From Karalla daura (lineage: Eukaryota > Chordata > Actinopteri > Chaetodontiformes > Leiognathidae), in assembly GCA_029224185.1 (NCBI GenBank), contig CM055205.1, positions 19,656,542 to 19,720,541 on the forward strand: a stretch of DNA of 64,000 bases, in the 5' to 3' direction. Shown here piece by piece: positions 32,271 to 49,262 of this stretch. Every line of letters begins with the position of its first letter. Position 1 is the first letter of the stretch. Position numbers and translations under genes: made by a program. The notes below the pieces were generated by a model, which ran no database searches, was not told the DNA's origin, and was given only the letters and a program-made list of their open reading frames with translations.

Positions 32271-35200
32271 CAGTGGCATTTGTATTGAGTGCATGCAAGT
32301 ATTTCAAGTTTGAGTGAATTTGTCAGAAAATATGCACCACACAAACCAGTTGGAGGCACAGGACTGCTCAGTGCTGGTCCAGATCAAATCAATAAAGATG
32401 ACCACTAACATGAGACAAGATTAAGATTAACATCATTGCTAATCCTATATGTATAATCTCATTTACACCATATGTCTCTGAAGGCTCACAGAGACTGCAC
32501 CTATGATGGTGTTTCTTGTTTTCGGTGAGTGTGTGTGTGTGTGTGGGCGCAGGTGTTAAATTGTGTCTACTCGTCCCATTGTGCCTTTTCTCCCAGGCTG
32601 GTTATCTGTACCACAGAGGCATGTGCAAAACAATTAAAGAGGAAACATTTCAAGCTATTTCAAAGCTTTGAAAACAAAGCAGAACTCAAACCCACTCTCC
32701 TCCTCAACAACACTCTCCCTTTCACTTTTGGTCCATCCGTGCAATTTGAACACAATTCTCTCTTAGATTTGTGAGGCTTGTTTATTTTGATAGGGTTGGT
32801 TAGCTACTAATTGTGTGCTATTGTGATAAGGTTTTTCATTCCCCAAAACATGAGCTTAAATGTATAGGACATTTTTTATGTTGTTTTCCAATCATATTTA
32901 ATTACTGCAGTTTGTCTTCAAAAAATCTCAGTATAATGAATGTCAGAAAGTGAAGTAAGTTTAGTGTAGTTAGGGAGCAACGCACATCTGCCCAGATGTT
33001 ACACGGGTTGATTGTTTCAGTGCGTGATAGAGATCTACAAAAAACTTTCAGCAGAATTTCAGCTGTGTGAGATGTGAAATGTGTGAAATTCAGAGAGCTG
33101 CCTGACAGGGATACAGTTGAAATGTGCCATCTACTGATCACCCCAGGTTACTGCATGTCAGGCTGGTGAAATATGTTGTTATGTTGCCATCTAGTGGTAT
33201 TAAACTAGCTTGTCACAAATTTACTTTTTACAATGAACTACGTTGGAATCCGATGAGCACGGTGTTTTTCCATGTCAAAAGTCTCATAAAGGCTTTAGAA
33301 ACATTTTAGAGTATATGATGACACAAAACAGTGCAGTGCAAATTGGAAAAGTCCACAGCAATATCAATTTTGCTGATGACTGATCACATCATTTCACTTC
33401 TTTAAACCCTTCAAATTTCATTCCCAAACATGTTGATCCCTTTAAGAAAGAAGTGCCACTAGATTTATGTTGTGTATGATAGGTCAGGTTTTTCTCCATC
33501 TCTTAAATGCTACTCTGATTTTGATCCTTGTTTTAATTCAGGCTCAGTCTTCGTCTTATCTTGCTACTTCCCACCCTCGGTCTCCTTTTGTTCATTTGTG
33601 TTTTGGCCTTTAATTCTCCAGTGCTTGAAATGAGTGCTGTTGCATTACTGTGGGGGCTTGCCAGCAGCATGTACACGTTTTTCTGGTTTCAGAGTTCATA
33701 AGAAAATTGTATTTTTAAAAGCACTGTGGCTTTAGAGGTTGAGTGCTTTGATCTGTGAGGGATGCGGTCCCCTGGGTTCCAGTGTGTTATCATGGGTTCA
33801 CACCAGCTTTGTCTGTGGTCTCCTGTAGTGACACCACATCCTCTACTGCTAACTTACTTGTTGAGAAGTTGTTGAATGGCTACAAACACACACTTTTAAG
33901 TGAAATGTGAATAGAAAGTGTGTTTTGCAAAGCGCATGGTGATTTACACCATACACCAAGACGAGAAAGCAACACCACATCAAATAAGTTCTGTGGCTTT
34001 TCTTGAACCCTCCTTTACACTTAATCTCTTCCATTCACTGGTCATTCATTTCCACACACCTTTATTTTACATTCTATTAAAGAGCCCATGTGTAATTCAT
34101 GTGAATTAGAGTGTGAATGGTATGTTTGCCCTTAGATGGACTGGTGACCTGTCTAGGTTGATCTCCCTGCCCTGCCTATGTGAACTGGAGAAATGTGTCT
34201 GAGAAAATTTCTACTTCTGCCTATACTCTCAGCACCCCTCTCCCCCAGATTGCCTCCAAGGCCAAATAAGTCTGTTCTTCCCTCTTATCTGGGTATGCCT
34301 GTTAGCCAAACAGGCCTCAAGGCCTAACCCAGCTGAGAGCACAAGTTGTCAGAACAAAGACCATACAGTTTCGTTAATGAGGCGCCCTCCTTTAAATCTG
34401 GCCTGCCTGGTGTTTAGAGCAAAGACTCACAATAATCTTTGTTATTAGAACAGGAGGAATGCTATGTGCTCCTCTCTACATCTGGCTGTTTCACAAACCC
34501 TCAGAGAGTGAGAGAGAGATATGATACAAGGACAGCACTGCTTCTCAGGAGACACTGAGACAGAGACTCCAGGTCAAGATGCCCAGAAGTCCAGTGTCTT
34601 GCTATGTGATCTGTGGGAATACATGTTTCGACTTAGATTTAGGTAGGTTTAGGGACTCTAGATGGTGAGCATCTCTATGTTTGGGAGTGGCATTCTCTCT
34701 GTTGTCCCCAGCACTGAGCTCTTTGCCAACAATATCTTCTCAGCCTAACTCATCTCTGATTTATGAGTTCTTTCATTGTCTTATCTTACCTGGTAATCTG
34801 AGATCTTCCCAACAATAGGGTCCAAGCAGACCCCCGCAATGGTAGTGGGTATAAAGTGGATACGGTTATTCCATTTTCTGCAATGATTTGGAAGTTTGAC
34901 AGAGCAGCAATTCTCATCTCAAATGTATTATGGAATAGAGAATAGAGATACTTTATTGATCCCAAAAGAAATCAAGGTGTCAAAGTAGCATACATTATTC
35001 CATTTCTGCTTGATCTGACACTTTCACTAAAGTCCGTTCATTTTGTCCTGTGTAGTTGAGGAGAATACACAGTCTGTTGATAACTGCTCCAAGGGAAGCA
35101 CACAGATGTGTATAACACTACAGCTCAACCTCACGGTACTTTAAGGTATATAGTGCAGCTAAACTTTATTTTATTTTTGCTGTTTATTACATGAAATGTC

Positions 35201-38200
35201 TGATGCGTCACGTTATATAGTGTATATAATACTAGCTTAATTTAAAAGGGATTCCAAAGTTCTCAGATTTTCCTCTTGTACACCCATTCACACACTTTCC
35301 GCACATTTACACAACTAGTCCAGTGCCATTCCCATTCTGACCCGAGAGCAAGCACCTTACCGGGCTGATTCTCTGGGTGTGAAGTCAAACTAATATACAA
35401 ATATGTAGAATAAAGTGAGAGTGAACACAACTTAACTTTTAACTTAACCTAACAGGTAAATTTCAGAAACATCTGTTTATTTGTAATTATCTTATGATTT
35501 CTTTTATGGCGCTTTGTTGTTTCAACACAATTCCGCTTGGGGGCACTGGAGACCATGAGACGTGCAGTTTGGTTCATCACACTGAGGAGCTGGGGGAAAT
35601 CACATGGTTATATGGTGACTTTCTATTTTTGCCGTGGTGAAACAGGCACCTCTGTGACCTACACCCCACCCCCATCCGTTGTGATAACGAACTTTTCTCA
35701 GATTTTAAACCAGCTGATAAATAAGATGTCACAGATTTGGTGACACTGGTGATTCTTTGCCTCAAGGAACCTCATCAATCAATCAATCAATCCCATCCAT
35801 CCATCATCCTACCTATCGGTGCTAAGCAGCTGTTTAACATGGCACAGATTCTAAAGCACGAACAAGCCTCTTTTCTGGCCACAGGAGCAACCTCATCGCA
35901 GAAACAAAACCAACACTGTGTGCAAAGCAGGAAACGCTGCTGCACAATCAAACCGCTCACCAACCCACGGTGGTTTACGAGTCAGAGATGTTTCATTGCT
36001 CTGCAGTTCCATCACAAACGCTAGATGGCGCTCGTCACCCATCACGTTATTAATGGGAATTTTTTGGCAATCCCTCGTCTTGTACCGGTCTACCGAGCCA
36101 CCAGTTTCCAGGAAATCACGTGACTTTTGGTGAAAATGTTGAACACAACCAGCTGGGGGCATTGCTGCCCATCCTTCTGCACCACACATCAAGGATGCAA
36201 CGTTTTCTCTGTCTCACATGAGACACGGGGTGTGTGCCTCTAGAACCACACACACACACACGCCGACTATCAGCATTTTATTGTGATCACCAAGCGGGAC
36301 TTCCCTCAACTCATCATGCGATGAAACCACAAATCAACGCTTCGATGTCTGACTGTCAGTAAATGTGATTGCCACATCCCCCGGGGGAAAGTTAGGGGAG
36401 TTTGTCTGACCCAAATCAACTAAAAAACACGACAAAACAACTGTGCTGGCACACCCGAAACACTGTATATTAGTATTCATCATCTTCGGTTGCTTCTCCT
36501 CTGTCCTATGCAAACATATTTGTCGAGCAAAGCAAATGAGGTGTGCAAAAAGAAGCTACACTGGTATCATTTCTTCTGCCTCAGTTCCTTTGTTACTTTT
36601 AGTTCAAAGTGGTGAAGAGGAGCAAGTATTGTGTGACAGCGAAGCCAAGCTGTCAAAATGACAAAATGACTGCATCTTCTCTGCCTCAAAGTCAGCAAGA
36701 CGCCTGATGATGCTGATCCATGGTAATCCAGTCTAGCCCCCTCTCCCTCCCCCTCTCCCTGCCCCTCTCAGGCTGTATTCACTCCCCCTTTTCACCTCAC
36801 CTGGCACAGCACCTCTACGCAGGCATCATTCGATTTTCAGCAGTTGGAACGGTAACTTTACTACGTTTACATTTACACATTGAGTGTCTACGTTGTGAAA
36901 AACAATGATGCTGTGTTCAAGAATGAAGCAGTTCAGACGAGGGGCCTCCAGCTGGAACAAATGAGATGTGATTGATTGGGAGATTTCTGCTCTGACATAC
37001 TTTAAATACCTAATTGTGTACAAAATGCTAATTGCACATTGGTACACAGTGTATGTAATTATTTAAGTCATAGAAACAAAACGACTTTTTGTGATATTCT
37101 GTAATAACGTGCAGCCTTTTGTCTAAACGTGGTAGTGGAAGAACAACTTTTCATTAGCTGGAGGGCTGCAAGGGTTTGGCAGCTTGTTTGGCTGAGTCAG
37201 GCAGCACAGAAAGTGAAAGAAAGAAGTGAAGGGACTTCCCAGCTCGGTGCATGGTGCCGAACTGGTTAAAACAAAAACTCTGCACATACACAGACAAGAC
37301 AAAATAAGGACACAGTGTATTTAGGTAGATACGGAGGGCTGGGGGACTGACAGGTCAGTCATCACATTGCTAGATACGTCCACATGGTCGTCATTTCATC
37401 TTGTTTTTTGATTATTTTCCATAATACAACACATCTGTGTGGCTGTCGGTCACTGTCGGCCATTTTGTGCAGAACGTTGTTTAGGCGTCACTCTAAGATG
37501 GTGGCACGCTTCGGTGTTTCGTTCTCCAGCCTTCGCTGGGTCGCTGCTTGTAATTGCCCACAGGAAACATCAGGATATAGTGACGACCTGAAACAAACTG
37601 CGTCTTTGTGGTTGTTTTATAGAAAATAGGAAATGGGCCAGAGATTTTATAAATTCACCCACAGGACGTTGTCAAGGTTTGGATGAAGCACCAACAATAT
37701 ACAGCAGGATAAGATCCATCCTTCAGTTAATATGAGAACATAAAAATCTGAACTCCCCTCTCACAGTTGTGCAGATCCAATTCTTGGGCAGAGGAATATT
37801 AGTTTTGGTGAGGTGTGCAGCTCTCTCCTGCTACTCTCATTAAAAGTTAATTGAATGTAAAATCCGGTATTTGACTTCAGTCGCCATTTTGTGGATCGAC
37901 CGACATCTCGACAAAATGGTGACGGCCGAGCTGGGCTTCATCTGTCGATAGAGGGGGTAGGTGTTTTGACATATCTCTCGCACATCACTGCTCTGTATCT
38001 CTGGTGTTTATGACACATAGCAGCAGGCAACCTTCCAAGACTCACCGCCAGAACAAAACAGGTTGGTTGTCTGGGACTTTCCAGGTCACCTCGAACAATA
38101 AAACCCATCCTCCACCCTGCTGCGGAGTTGAGCGGTATGAAACCAGAAATACAACAGTGACACGATGACACAAACTTTTTTGAAGCCACGTTTATTTTAT

Positions 38201-38440
38201 AACTTATGTGCAGCGACAGGTTTTCATTTCATCCGACTGTACAGGTTGAATTTGGCAGGAGTTCATCCACATGCACATTCATGCTCCTCTCAGCAAACTT
38301 GAAATCTCTCATTCTGTATTTCATTTTTTTCTATGTCCTTGTGTGGCTTAAATAAAACAATCCATCATTGTTTCATGTTTTTAGTGACAAGAAGCAAATC
38401 CTTTCATCAGCTTTAATACATAGTGCGGTTGATCAATGCT
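29026..38440. other. Gene-free interval between brd2 and the LINE
   Basis: About 9.4 kb with no recognisable coding exon on either strand. It has a YY1-like gccgccatctt near 29103-29113 and an AG run at 32240-32270. A dispersed TTTATTGATCCC repeat fragment lies near 34950. A stretch at about 34090-34190 (gagtgtgaatgg, then ggactggtgacctgtctagg) resembles a widespread fish interspersed repeat, and short TCAA/TCCA runs lie near 35773-35805. In several teleosts MHC class I genes lie near this position; I saw no class I alpha3-like exon here. Confidence 0.5.
34090..34190. repeat. Degenerate fish interspersed repeat fragment
   Basis: It contains gagtgtgaatgg followed by gatggactggtgacctgtc, a word pair I recognise from a common teleost repeat. 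A second degenerate copy appears near 50130-50290. The family name is not assigned. Confidence 0.4.
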
Positions 38441-38839
38441 GTGCCTGACTTCAACTTCAACTTCAACTTTTATTTGTTTTAAGTGCCATATCATAACAGC
38501 TGTTATCTCAGAGCACTTTACAAGCAGAGCAACAATGTGTGCATAATGAAAAAAACCCCTGTCCTTAGACCCTCGCAAAGGCTGAGGAACAACTCCCAAG
38601 AAAAACCCTGAGAGGGAAAAAAGGGGAGAAACCTCAGGGTGAGAGACAGAGGAGGGGATCCTCACCCAGGACGGACAGGCGGGCACAAACAAAACATTAT
38701 TGATGGCTAACAGTTCAGGATATAAATCAATGAATTGAATTGAATCAGTCCATAGTAGCAGGCAGGAGGAACCGCAGTGAGATGAGCCGGGTAGAGGTGG
38801 TCCTGGATCCAGCTCAGCGTTGATGGAAGTCGGGAGGGA

Positions 38840-39060
38840 ATATAAAAATAATAAAAATAAAATGAAAAATGAAAAAGTAAAATAAGAATAAACAGAAAAT
38901 TAAGAATTAAAAAATGAAATATTAATAAAAATTAAAATAAGAATTAATTAATTAATTAATTAATTAAAAAAAAAAGAAATATATATATATATATATATAA
39001 ACAAAAAATAAAAATGAAAATAAAAATAAAATGAAAATAAAAATAAAAATAAATTGAAAA
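38840..39060. repeat. A/T-rich low-complexity block in the LINE 3'UTR
   Basis: Simple AAAATAA-like repeats, an AATT tetranucleotide run near 38944-38966 and a TA run at 38981-38999 interrupt the LINE 3'UTR. It probably arose by slippage after or during insertion. Confidence 0.8.
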
Positions 39061-39250
39061 ATAACAAAGGAGAGGGGCAGGAGAGGGAGGAAGAGGAGGA
39101 GATGGAAAACAGACGGGGAGAGGCCAAGAGGAAAGAGAGAAGCTAGAGGGAACGTGAACCTGATTCACACCCACAGAGAAGGCAGAGAAGATAGAGCTCA
39201 ATGTGCCGGGGACCCCCAGCAGACTCAACCTATAGCAGCTTATCTTGGAT

Positions 39251-42200
39251 TTATCTGTAGGCTCTGTCAAAAAGGAGGGTTTTTAACCTACTCTTAAAGG
39301 TAGAGAGGGTGTCTGCCTCCCGGACTGAAACTGGTAGATGGTTCCATAACAGAGGGCCTTGGTAGCTGAAGGCTCTGGCTCCCCATCTAGACTTAGAGAC
39401 TCTTGGAACCACAAGTAGGCCTGTATTCAGAGAACGAAGTCTCCTAGTGGGGCAATAGGGTTTTATCAGGTCTGAGATATAAGAGGGTGCCAGACCATGA
39501 AGACCTTTATAGACAAGGAGGAGGATTTTGAACTGGATCCTGAAAGGTACAGGAAGCCAGTGTAATGAGGCCAGAACAGGAGAGATGTGATCTCTCTTTC
39601 TAGTTTTAGTCAGGACACGAGCTGCCGCGTTCTGAATGAGCTGCAGAGTTCTCAGCGACCTATTGGAGCTTCCAGCCAGTAGAGAGTTGCAGTAGTCCAG
39701 CCTGGAGGTAACAAAGGCATGGACCAGCTGTTCTGCTGAATGGAGAGGGAGGAGGTGTCTTATTTTTGAAATATTGCGGAGGTGGAAGTAGGCAGTCCGT
39801 GAGATCGATTTTATGTGGGAGCTAAAAGACAGGTCTGGATCAAAACTAACACCTAGGTTCTTAACAGTGGTGGCAGAAGAAGTCGCAAAACTACCTTGTA
39901 ATGCTATGGCATCAGATATTGAATCGCGTAGGTGTTTAGGACCTATGAGCAGCAACTCTGTTTTTTCAGAGTTCAGAAGGAGGAAATTATTAGTCATCCA
40001 GGCCTTCACATCATCAAGGCAGGACTGAAGCTGCTGTAGACGGTTGAGCTCGCCCGGCTTGATAGATAGATATAATTGAGTGTCGTCAGCATAACAGTGA
40101 AAATCTATAGAGTGACTCCTGATGATATCACCTAGAGGGAGCATATATACAGAGAAAAGAACTGGACCAAGCACAGATCCTTGCGGAACCCCGTGGCTGA
40201 CTTTAGTACGTGGCGATTGGTTATCGTTAACACAAACAAACTGATATCGGTCTGAAAGATAGGACCGGAACCAGTCTAAAGCAGTGCCTCTGATTCCGAG
40301 TTGATATTCCAGTCTCCTTAGTAAGATCTGGTGGTCGACCGTATCAAAAGCAGCACTGAGATCTAACAAGACAAGCACTGAAACAAGACCCTGGTCAGAC
40401 GCCATGAAGAGGTCATTAGTGACTTTAACCAGTGCAGTCTCAGTGCTATGATTTATTCTAAAACCAGACTGGAAGGATTCAAATAAACTATTGTTATTGA
40501 GGTGTTCACAGAGCTGGTTGGCAATGATCTTCTCAATGATTTTTGAGATGAAGATGAGGTTAGAGATCGGTCTGTAATTTGCTAAAGTTCCTGGATCAAG
40601 GGACGGTTTCTTGAGGAGGGGTTTGATTATTCCGACTTTGAACGTAAGAGGAACGTAACCTGTTGTTATGGACAGGTTGATGAGGTCAAGTAAGGAGGTG
40701 GCGATTAAAGGCAGCACTTCCTTTAACAACTTGGTCGGAATCGGGTCAAGGAGGCAGGTCGAAGATTTAGAAGAGGAGATGATAGTGGTCAGCTGATGCA
40801 GGTCAATGGGGTCAAATGAAGATAGTGACCTGGTTATATCCACATCTGTGATCTGAAAGGCTGCAACAGGGGGTTGGTTAGTCGCCATGCATGCTGAGTG
40901 GGTCGTAATTGTTTGTCTAATATTTGTAATTTTGTTGTTAAAGTAGTCCATAAATTCACCACTGCTGAGATGGGTAGGGACACACTGCTCAGTGGAGTTA
41001 TGACTCTGAGTCAGCCTGGCTACAGTGCTGAACAGAAACCTAGGGTTATGCTTATTTTCCTCAATTAGAGAGGAGTAGTATCTCGCTCTGGCATTACACA
41101 GAGCCAGCCTGTAAGTCTTCAGACTATCTTTCCAGGTAAGAAAAATACTAGTGTTTTTGGTTGAACGCCATTTCCTCTCTAACTTACGTGCTAGCTGCTT
41201 TAGGTGGCGAGTTTCTGGAGTAAACCAGGGGGCGGATCGTGGTCTAGAGATAGTCTTTTTTGTTAGGGGTGCAGCCGAGTCGAGAGTCTTGCGAAGGGAG
41301 GTAACAAAGCTATCAGTGAGGTGATCGATGAGGGAGGGACTCAAGCTTTCATAACAGAGAGGGGGGGATGCAGTTCCAAGAGACAGGGGGATAGCTTCTT
41401 TAAAGTTAGATAAGACACTGTCGGTTAAGTGCCGTGTATATATACTGCTCTTCTTTCGCACACAACCGGCTAGAAGGAAGTTGAAAGTAATTAAAGAATG
41501 GTCGGAAATAAGTGGATTAGGGGGTGAAACGGTCAGGTGTTTAATTTCAACACCATAAGATAGAACAAGGTCCAGGGTGTGGTTGAAGCAGTGCGTGGGT
41601 TCATGCACATGCTGGCAGAAGCCAATGGACTCGACTATAGAAGTGAATGCTATACTGCAGCTATCACTGACCACATCGACATGAATATTGAAGTCACCGA
41701 TGATAATGATTTTGTCAGTTTTGAGAACTAGGTTTGAAAGAAATTCTGGAAATTCAGCCAAAAAATCTGAATAGGGGCCTGGGGCCCGATACACTACGAC
41801 AAGTAGGAGGGGCTGTGCTTTCCAGCTTTGGTGACACAGGCTGATGATAAGGCTTTCAAATGAATTATAATCAATATTAGGTTTCGGAGTAATTAACAGA
41901 CTACGATCAAACACGGCTGCCACCCCACCTCCACGGCCAGAACATCGAGGGACATGATAGTTAACATGGCTGGGAGGAGAAGCCTCATTTAGGCTAACAT
42001 AGTCACCCTCACAAAGCCAAGTTTCTGTGAGACATAACACATCAATGTTGTTGTCAGAGATTAATTCATTTACAAGAATGGCTTTGGAGGACAGGGAGCG
42101 GATATTAAGTAATCCACATTTAATGCTCCTGTCCTGAGAAGTGACTGAGGAACTCCTGATTTTTATAAGATTGTTGAGGGTCGCTTCTCTGCTGCTAAAT

Positions 42201-42268
42201 CTGGACAGTCGGGGGACAGACACAGTCTCTATGGGGTTCTGTGTGGGTGACTGAGTAGAGGGAAGCAC
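39251..42268 (-). CDS. LINE ORF2: apurinic-type endonuclease and reverse transcriptase
   Basis: Open frame of about 1005 codons. The N-terminal endonuclease shows [33 protein letters not shown] and SDHSLITFN, the catalytic blocks of the exonuclease-endonuclease-phosphatase fold. The reverse transcriptase shows [37 protein letters not shown] and the catalytic YADD. A conserved C-terminal segment contains [20 protein letters not shown]. The open frame begins at a GTG (42268), with no obvious ATG at the start, so the true initiation site is unknown. It is separated from ORF1 by 85 bases in a different frame. The catalytic residues look intact. Confidence 0.9.
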   Translation of the reverse strand: MLPSTQSPTQNPIETVSVPRLSRFSSREATLNNLIKIRSSSVTSQDRSIKCGLLNIRSLSSKAILVNELISDNNIDVLCLTETWLCEGDYVSLNEASPPSHVNYHVPRCSGRGGGVAAVFDRSLLITPKPNIDYNSFESLIISLCHQSWKAQPLLLVVVYRAPGPYSDFLAEFPEFLSNLVLKTDKIIIIGDFNIHVDVVSDSCSIAFTSIVESIGFCQHVHEPTHCFNHTLDLVLSYGVEIKHLTVSPPNPLISDHSLITFNFLLAGCVRKKSSIYTRHLTDSVLSNFKEAIPLSLGTASPPLCYESLSPSLIDHLTDSFVTSLRKTLDSAAPLTKKTISRPRSAPWFTPETRHLKQLARKLERKWRSTKNTSIFLTWKDSLKTYRLALCNARARYYSSLIEENKHNPRFLFSTVARLTQSHNSTEQCVPTHLSSGEFMDYFNNKITNIRQTITTHSACMATNQPPVAAFQITDVDITRSLSSFDPIDLHQLTTIISSSKSSTCLLDPIPTKLLKEVLPLIATSLLDLINLSITTGYVPLTFKVGIIKPLLKKPSLDPGTLANYRPISNLIFISKIIEKIIANQLCEHLNNNSLFESFQSGFRINHSTETALVKVTNDLFMASDQGLVSVLVLLDLSAAFDTVDHQILLRRLEYQLGIRGTALDWFRSYLSDRYQFVCVNDNQSPRTKVSHGVPQGSVLGPVLFSVYMLPLGDIIRSHSIDFHCYADDTQLYLSIKPGELNRLQQLQSCLDDVKAWMTNNFLLLNSEKTELLLIGPKHLRDSISDAIALQGSFATSSATTVKNLGVSFDPDLSFSSHIKSISRTAYFHLRNISKIRHLLPLHSAEQLVHAFVTSRLDYCNSLLAGSSNRSLRTLQLIQNAAARVLTKTRKRDHISPVLASLHWLPVPFRIQFKILLLVYKGLHGLAPSYISDLIKPYCPTRRLRSLNTGLLVVPRVSKSRWGARAFSYQGPLLWNHLPVSVREADTLSTFKSRLKTLLFDRAYR

Positions 42269-42353
42269 AGAGGAGTGTGTTAGACTGCTCCTCTGCCTCC
42301 TGGTCTCAACTCTGAGTCAGGGTGGGGGAGGACTAATGCTCTTTGCCAGGTTA

Positions 42354-43196
42354 CTAGAGTTGGGCTGCTCCTTCCAACGTGGGATGGATGCAGTCCCTCC
42401 TAATGAGACCAGGTCTACCCCAGAAAGTTTGCCAATTATTTACAAAGCCCACGTCATTTGCGGGACACCACCTCGATAACCAGCGGTTAAATGATGATGT
42501 ACGGCTAAACATGTCATCACTTGCCAGGTTGGGGAGGGGGCCAGAGAAAACTACGGTGTCCGACATCGTTTTAGCCATTGTACACACCGATTCCACATTA
42601 ATTTTTGTGACCTCCGATTGACGTAAACGCAGGTCATTAGCGCCGACGTGGATAACGATTTTACTATATCTGTGTTTAGCTTTAGCCAGCAGCTTTAATT
42701 TGGATTCAATGTCGCCCGCTCTGGCCCCCGGGATGCAGTCTATGGCCGCTGGACTCGCTAGCTTCACATTCCGTAAAATAGAGTCGCCAATGACCAGAGA
42801 TTTATCCTCGGCGGGTGTGTCGCCGAGCGGGGAGAACCTGTTGGAAGTGGGAAGCGTTAGGTGGGCCTCGGTGGACTTTGGCCGGGAGCTACGCTTCCCT
42901 CTGACAGTCACCCAGCGTTCCTGTTTTCCCGGCTGCTCGGGAGAAGCTGGAGGGGAGCTAAGGGGAGCTAAGCTAAGCGGCTCCGCGGTGGCTAGTGGGC
43001 GCTGGCTAACTGTGGCTGATGGTTTTGCTTCCACAGTGCGGAGCCGGGCTTCCAAATCGCTAAGCCTGGCCTCCAACCTCACCAATAAACTACAGTGCTT
43101 ACACGTATCACCCTCGCTAAAGGAGGCAGGGGAATAGCTAAACATGTGGCACACTGAGCAGGAGAGAGGGACAGGAGAAGCAGAGGGGGAAGCCAT
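42354..43196 (-). CDS. LINE ORF1: zinc-binding/coiled-coil protein with SGNH esterase-like domain
   Basis: 280 codons from ATG at 43196. The N-terminus has a paired-cysteine pattern (CSVC, then CKHC) followed by a short heptad-like helix ([17 protein letters not shown]). The C-terminal half carries the SGNH blocks: GDS in [14 protein letters not shown] in [10 protein letters not shown], and the terminal D-x-x-H in DCIHPTLEG. Esterase-type ORF1 proteins are known from CR1/L2-group LINEs and are thought to aid RNP or membrane interactions. All candidate catalytic residues are present. Confidence 0.88.
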   Translation of the reverse strand: MASPSASPVPLSCSVCHMFSYSPASFSEGDTCKHCSLLVRLEARLSDLEARLRTVEAKPSATVSQRPLATAEPLSLAPLSSPPASPEQPGKQERWVTVRGKRSSRPKSTEAHLTLPTSNRFSPLGDTPAEDKSLVIGDSILRNVKLASPAAIDCIPGARAGDIESKLKLLAKAKHRYSKIVIHVGANDLRLRQSEVTKINVESVCTMAKTMSDTVVFSGPLPNLASDDMFSRTSSFNRWLSRWCPANDVGFVNNWQTFWGRPGLIRRDCIHPTLEGAAQL

Positions 43197-43578
43197 TGCT
43201 AACCGGGCTACTAGCTACTAGCGCTACGGGAGCAAGGGTGATAGAAAGACTAGGAGAGGCGTAGGAAGCGGGTCAGAGAGAGAGCAGGACCCTAGGAGCA
43301 GGGTAGAGTGCTCGAGTGGCACACAAAGGGTGATACAGTAGGAAATCAAAGAAAATACACAAAAGATAGGAGTCGGGATATAGCTGAGACTGAAACTGTG
43401 CTGCCAGCAGTCAGCAGGAAGCAGGAAGTGACGCTTACCGGAACAGGAAACACTTGCCCATAACGACACCTTTGGCCACCGATCATAAATTACGGTTTAT
43501 TATGGCAACTTTGTACAGTCATATAAAGCCTTTACAAATCAACTGGAAATGAGATTAAACATTATTCATCCTTTTTGT

Positions 43579-43584
43579 TTTATT
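43579..43584 (-). terminator. tap2: Polyadenylation signal of tap2
   Basis: AATAAA on the minus strand, about 225 bases past the tap2 stop and before the LINE begins. A second minus-strand AATAAA lies at 43496-43501, close to the LINE 5' edge. Confidence 0.5.
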
Positions 43585-43807
43585 TGCTCTGAAAACAGTT
43601 TCGAGTACCAGATGGTTTTTTTTGTTTGACGGTAAAATAAACTGGACATGATAGAAATCCTAGGAAGTCTGCTTTTAAGGAGTTTTGAGTTAACATTAAC
43701 ATATAGAACATATTTCTTACAAAAATATTTACAGAAACTCTGGTGATTTTACATCAGTGCGAGGTTTTAGCATCAGCTCAAAGACCGTAGGTTGGGACAG
43801 TGGTGGG

Positions 43808-48471
<4,664 letters not shown>

Positions 48472-48545
48472 TTTGCTCCGGACTGCGTCGTCCTCATATG
48501 ACCTGGTCTGCCTCGACGCCAGTCTGTTTCTGGTTCTTTACTTTC

Positions 48546-48557
48546 AGTTTCGATTTC
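48546..48557 (+). promoter_or_regulatory. tap2: ISRE-like element upstream of tap2
   Basis: AGTTTCGATTTC matches the interferon-stimulated response element core (AGTTTCNNTTTC), 75 bases upstream of the tap2 ATG. IRF and ISGF3 binding is inferred from the motif. Confidence 0.65.
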
Positions 48558-48573
48558 TTTTGTGAGCCGGGCC

Positions 48574-48582
48574 TTCCCCGAA
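48574..48582 (+). promoter_or_regulatory. tap2: GAS-like (STAT1) element upstream of tap2
   Basis: TTCCCCGAA fits the TTCNNNGAA palindrome bound by STAT1 dimers. It lies 16 bases from the ISRE, on the distal side from the gene. The pairing suits interferon-gamma induction of class I pathway genes. Confidence 0.5.
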
Positions 48583-48599
48583 AATTAGAGCACGTAGTG

Positions 48600-49262
48600 A
48601 CAAATCCAGATGGTAATTTAGGCTGCTTAAACTGCGTTGCTGCAAATATGAACTATGGTCATCATCGCTGCCTATTGTTACAAATGAGAGCTACAATAAT
48701 TTAACCTTTTATTAAAATTTAATATCACATCATTTATTTTAAGGGATCCATGGACCATTCATCTAGAGCGTCTCAATACAAACAGAAAAAGTGACACAGT
48801 CCTGCAATGGAGCAACACATTTGAACTTCACTTTTTGAGGTAGACTTGGGCAAGTGTTTTTTTAGACTACAAGAAGATTTGTGAGCATTAGAAGTTCCAA
48901 TTTTGTCAGTGTGCCAGTCAGTATACTGTAAATATTCACTGATAATCACTGATTTAATCATAATGCCAAAGCTAGTAGCCTCAGAGACTGAATGAGTGAC
49001 CTCGAATGACCTTTAATGTTTACATCATCTCTCTTTTGTAATAAGAATCACACATTACAGTTGAAATGTCTTTGACAATTACAGAGCAATGCAAGGAGTT
49101 TTCCCTTTTAATATTTTTTATTTTCAAATGTATTAATGATAACAGTATCCTTACAAACTGGATTAGTTGACAGGTTAGTGTGTGTGTGTAAGCAAAGCAA
49201 AGGCCAAACTGCTTTCTGCACAACAAATTCTTGATACACAAGATGGAAAAGCTCTACAGTGA
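48600..49262. other. Interval between tap2 promoter and psmb9 stop
   Basis: About 660 bp. The half next to psmb9 is its presumed 3'UTR, with minus-strand AATAAA candidates near 49117-49122. No coding sequence is seen. Confidence 0.5.

Larger units (their letters stand above)
38446..43460 (-). mobile_element. Near-full-length CR1/L2-type non-LTR retrotransposon (LINE)
   Basis: Read on the minus strand it has a 5' region (about 43460-43197), ORF1 (43196-42354), ORF2 (42268-39251) and a 3'UTR. It ends in short tandem repeats (tcaact unit on the plus strand, 38450-38471), as in CR1/L2 elements. ORF1 has an SGNH esterase-like domain; ORF2 has an endonuclease and reverse transcriptase. The 3'UTR is interrupted by an A/T-rich low-complexity block (about 38840-39060). 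Both ORFs are free of stops, so insertion was fairly recent. It lies just beyond the tap2 3' end, in the same orientation. The 5' boundary is approximate and I could not define target-site duplications. Confidence 0.85.

Noticed and set aside
39813..43137. Plus-strand frames inside the LINE
   Set aside because: Shadows of ORF1 and ORF2 on the opposite strand with no domain signature.
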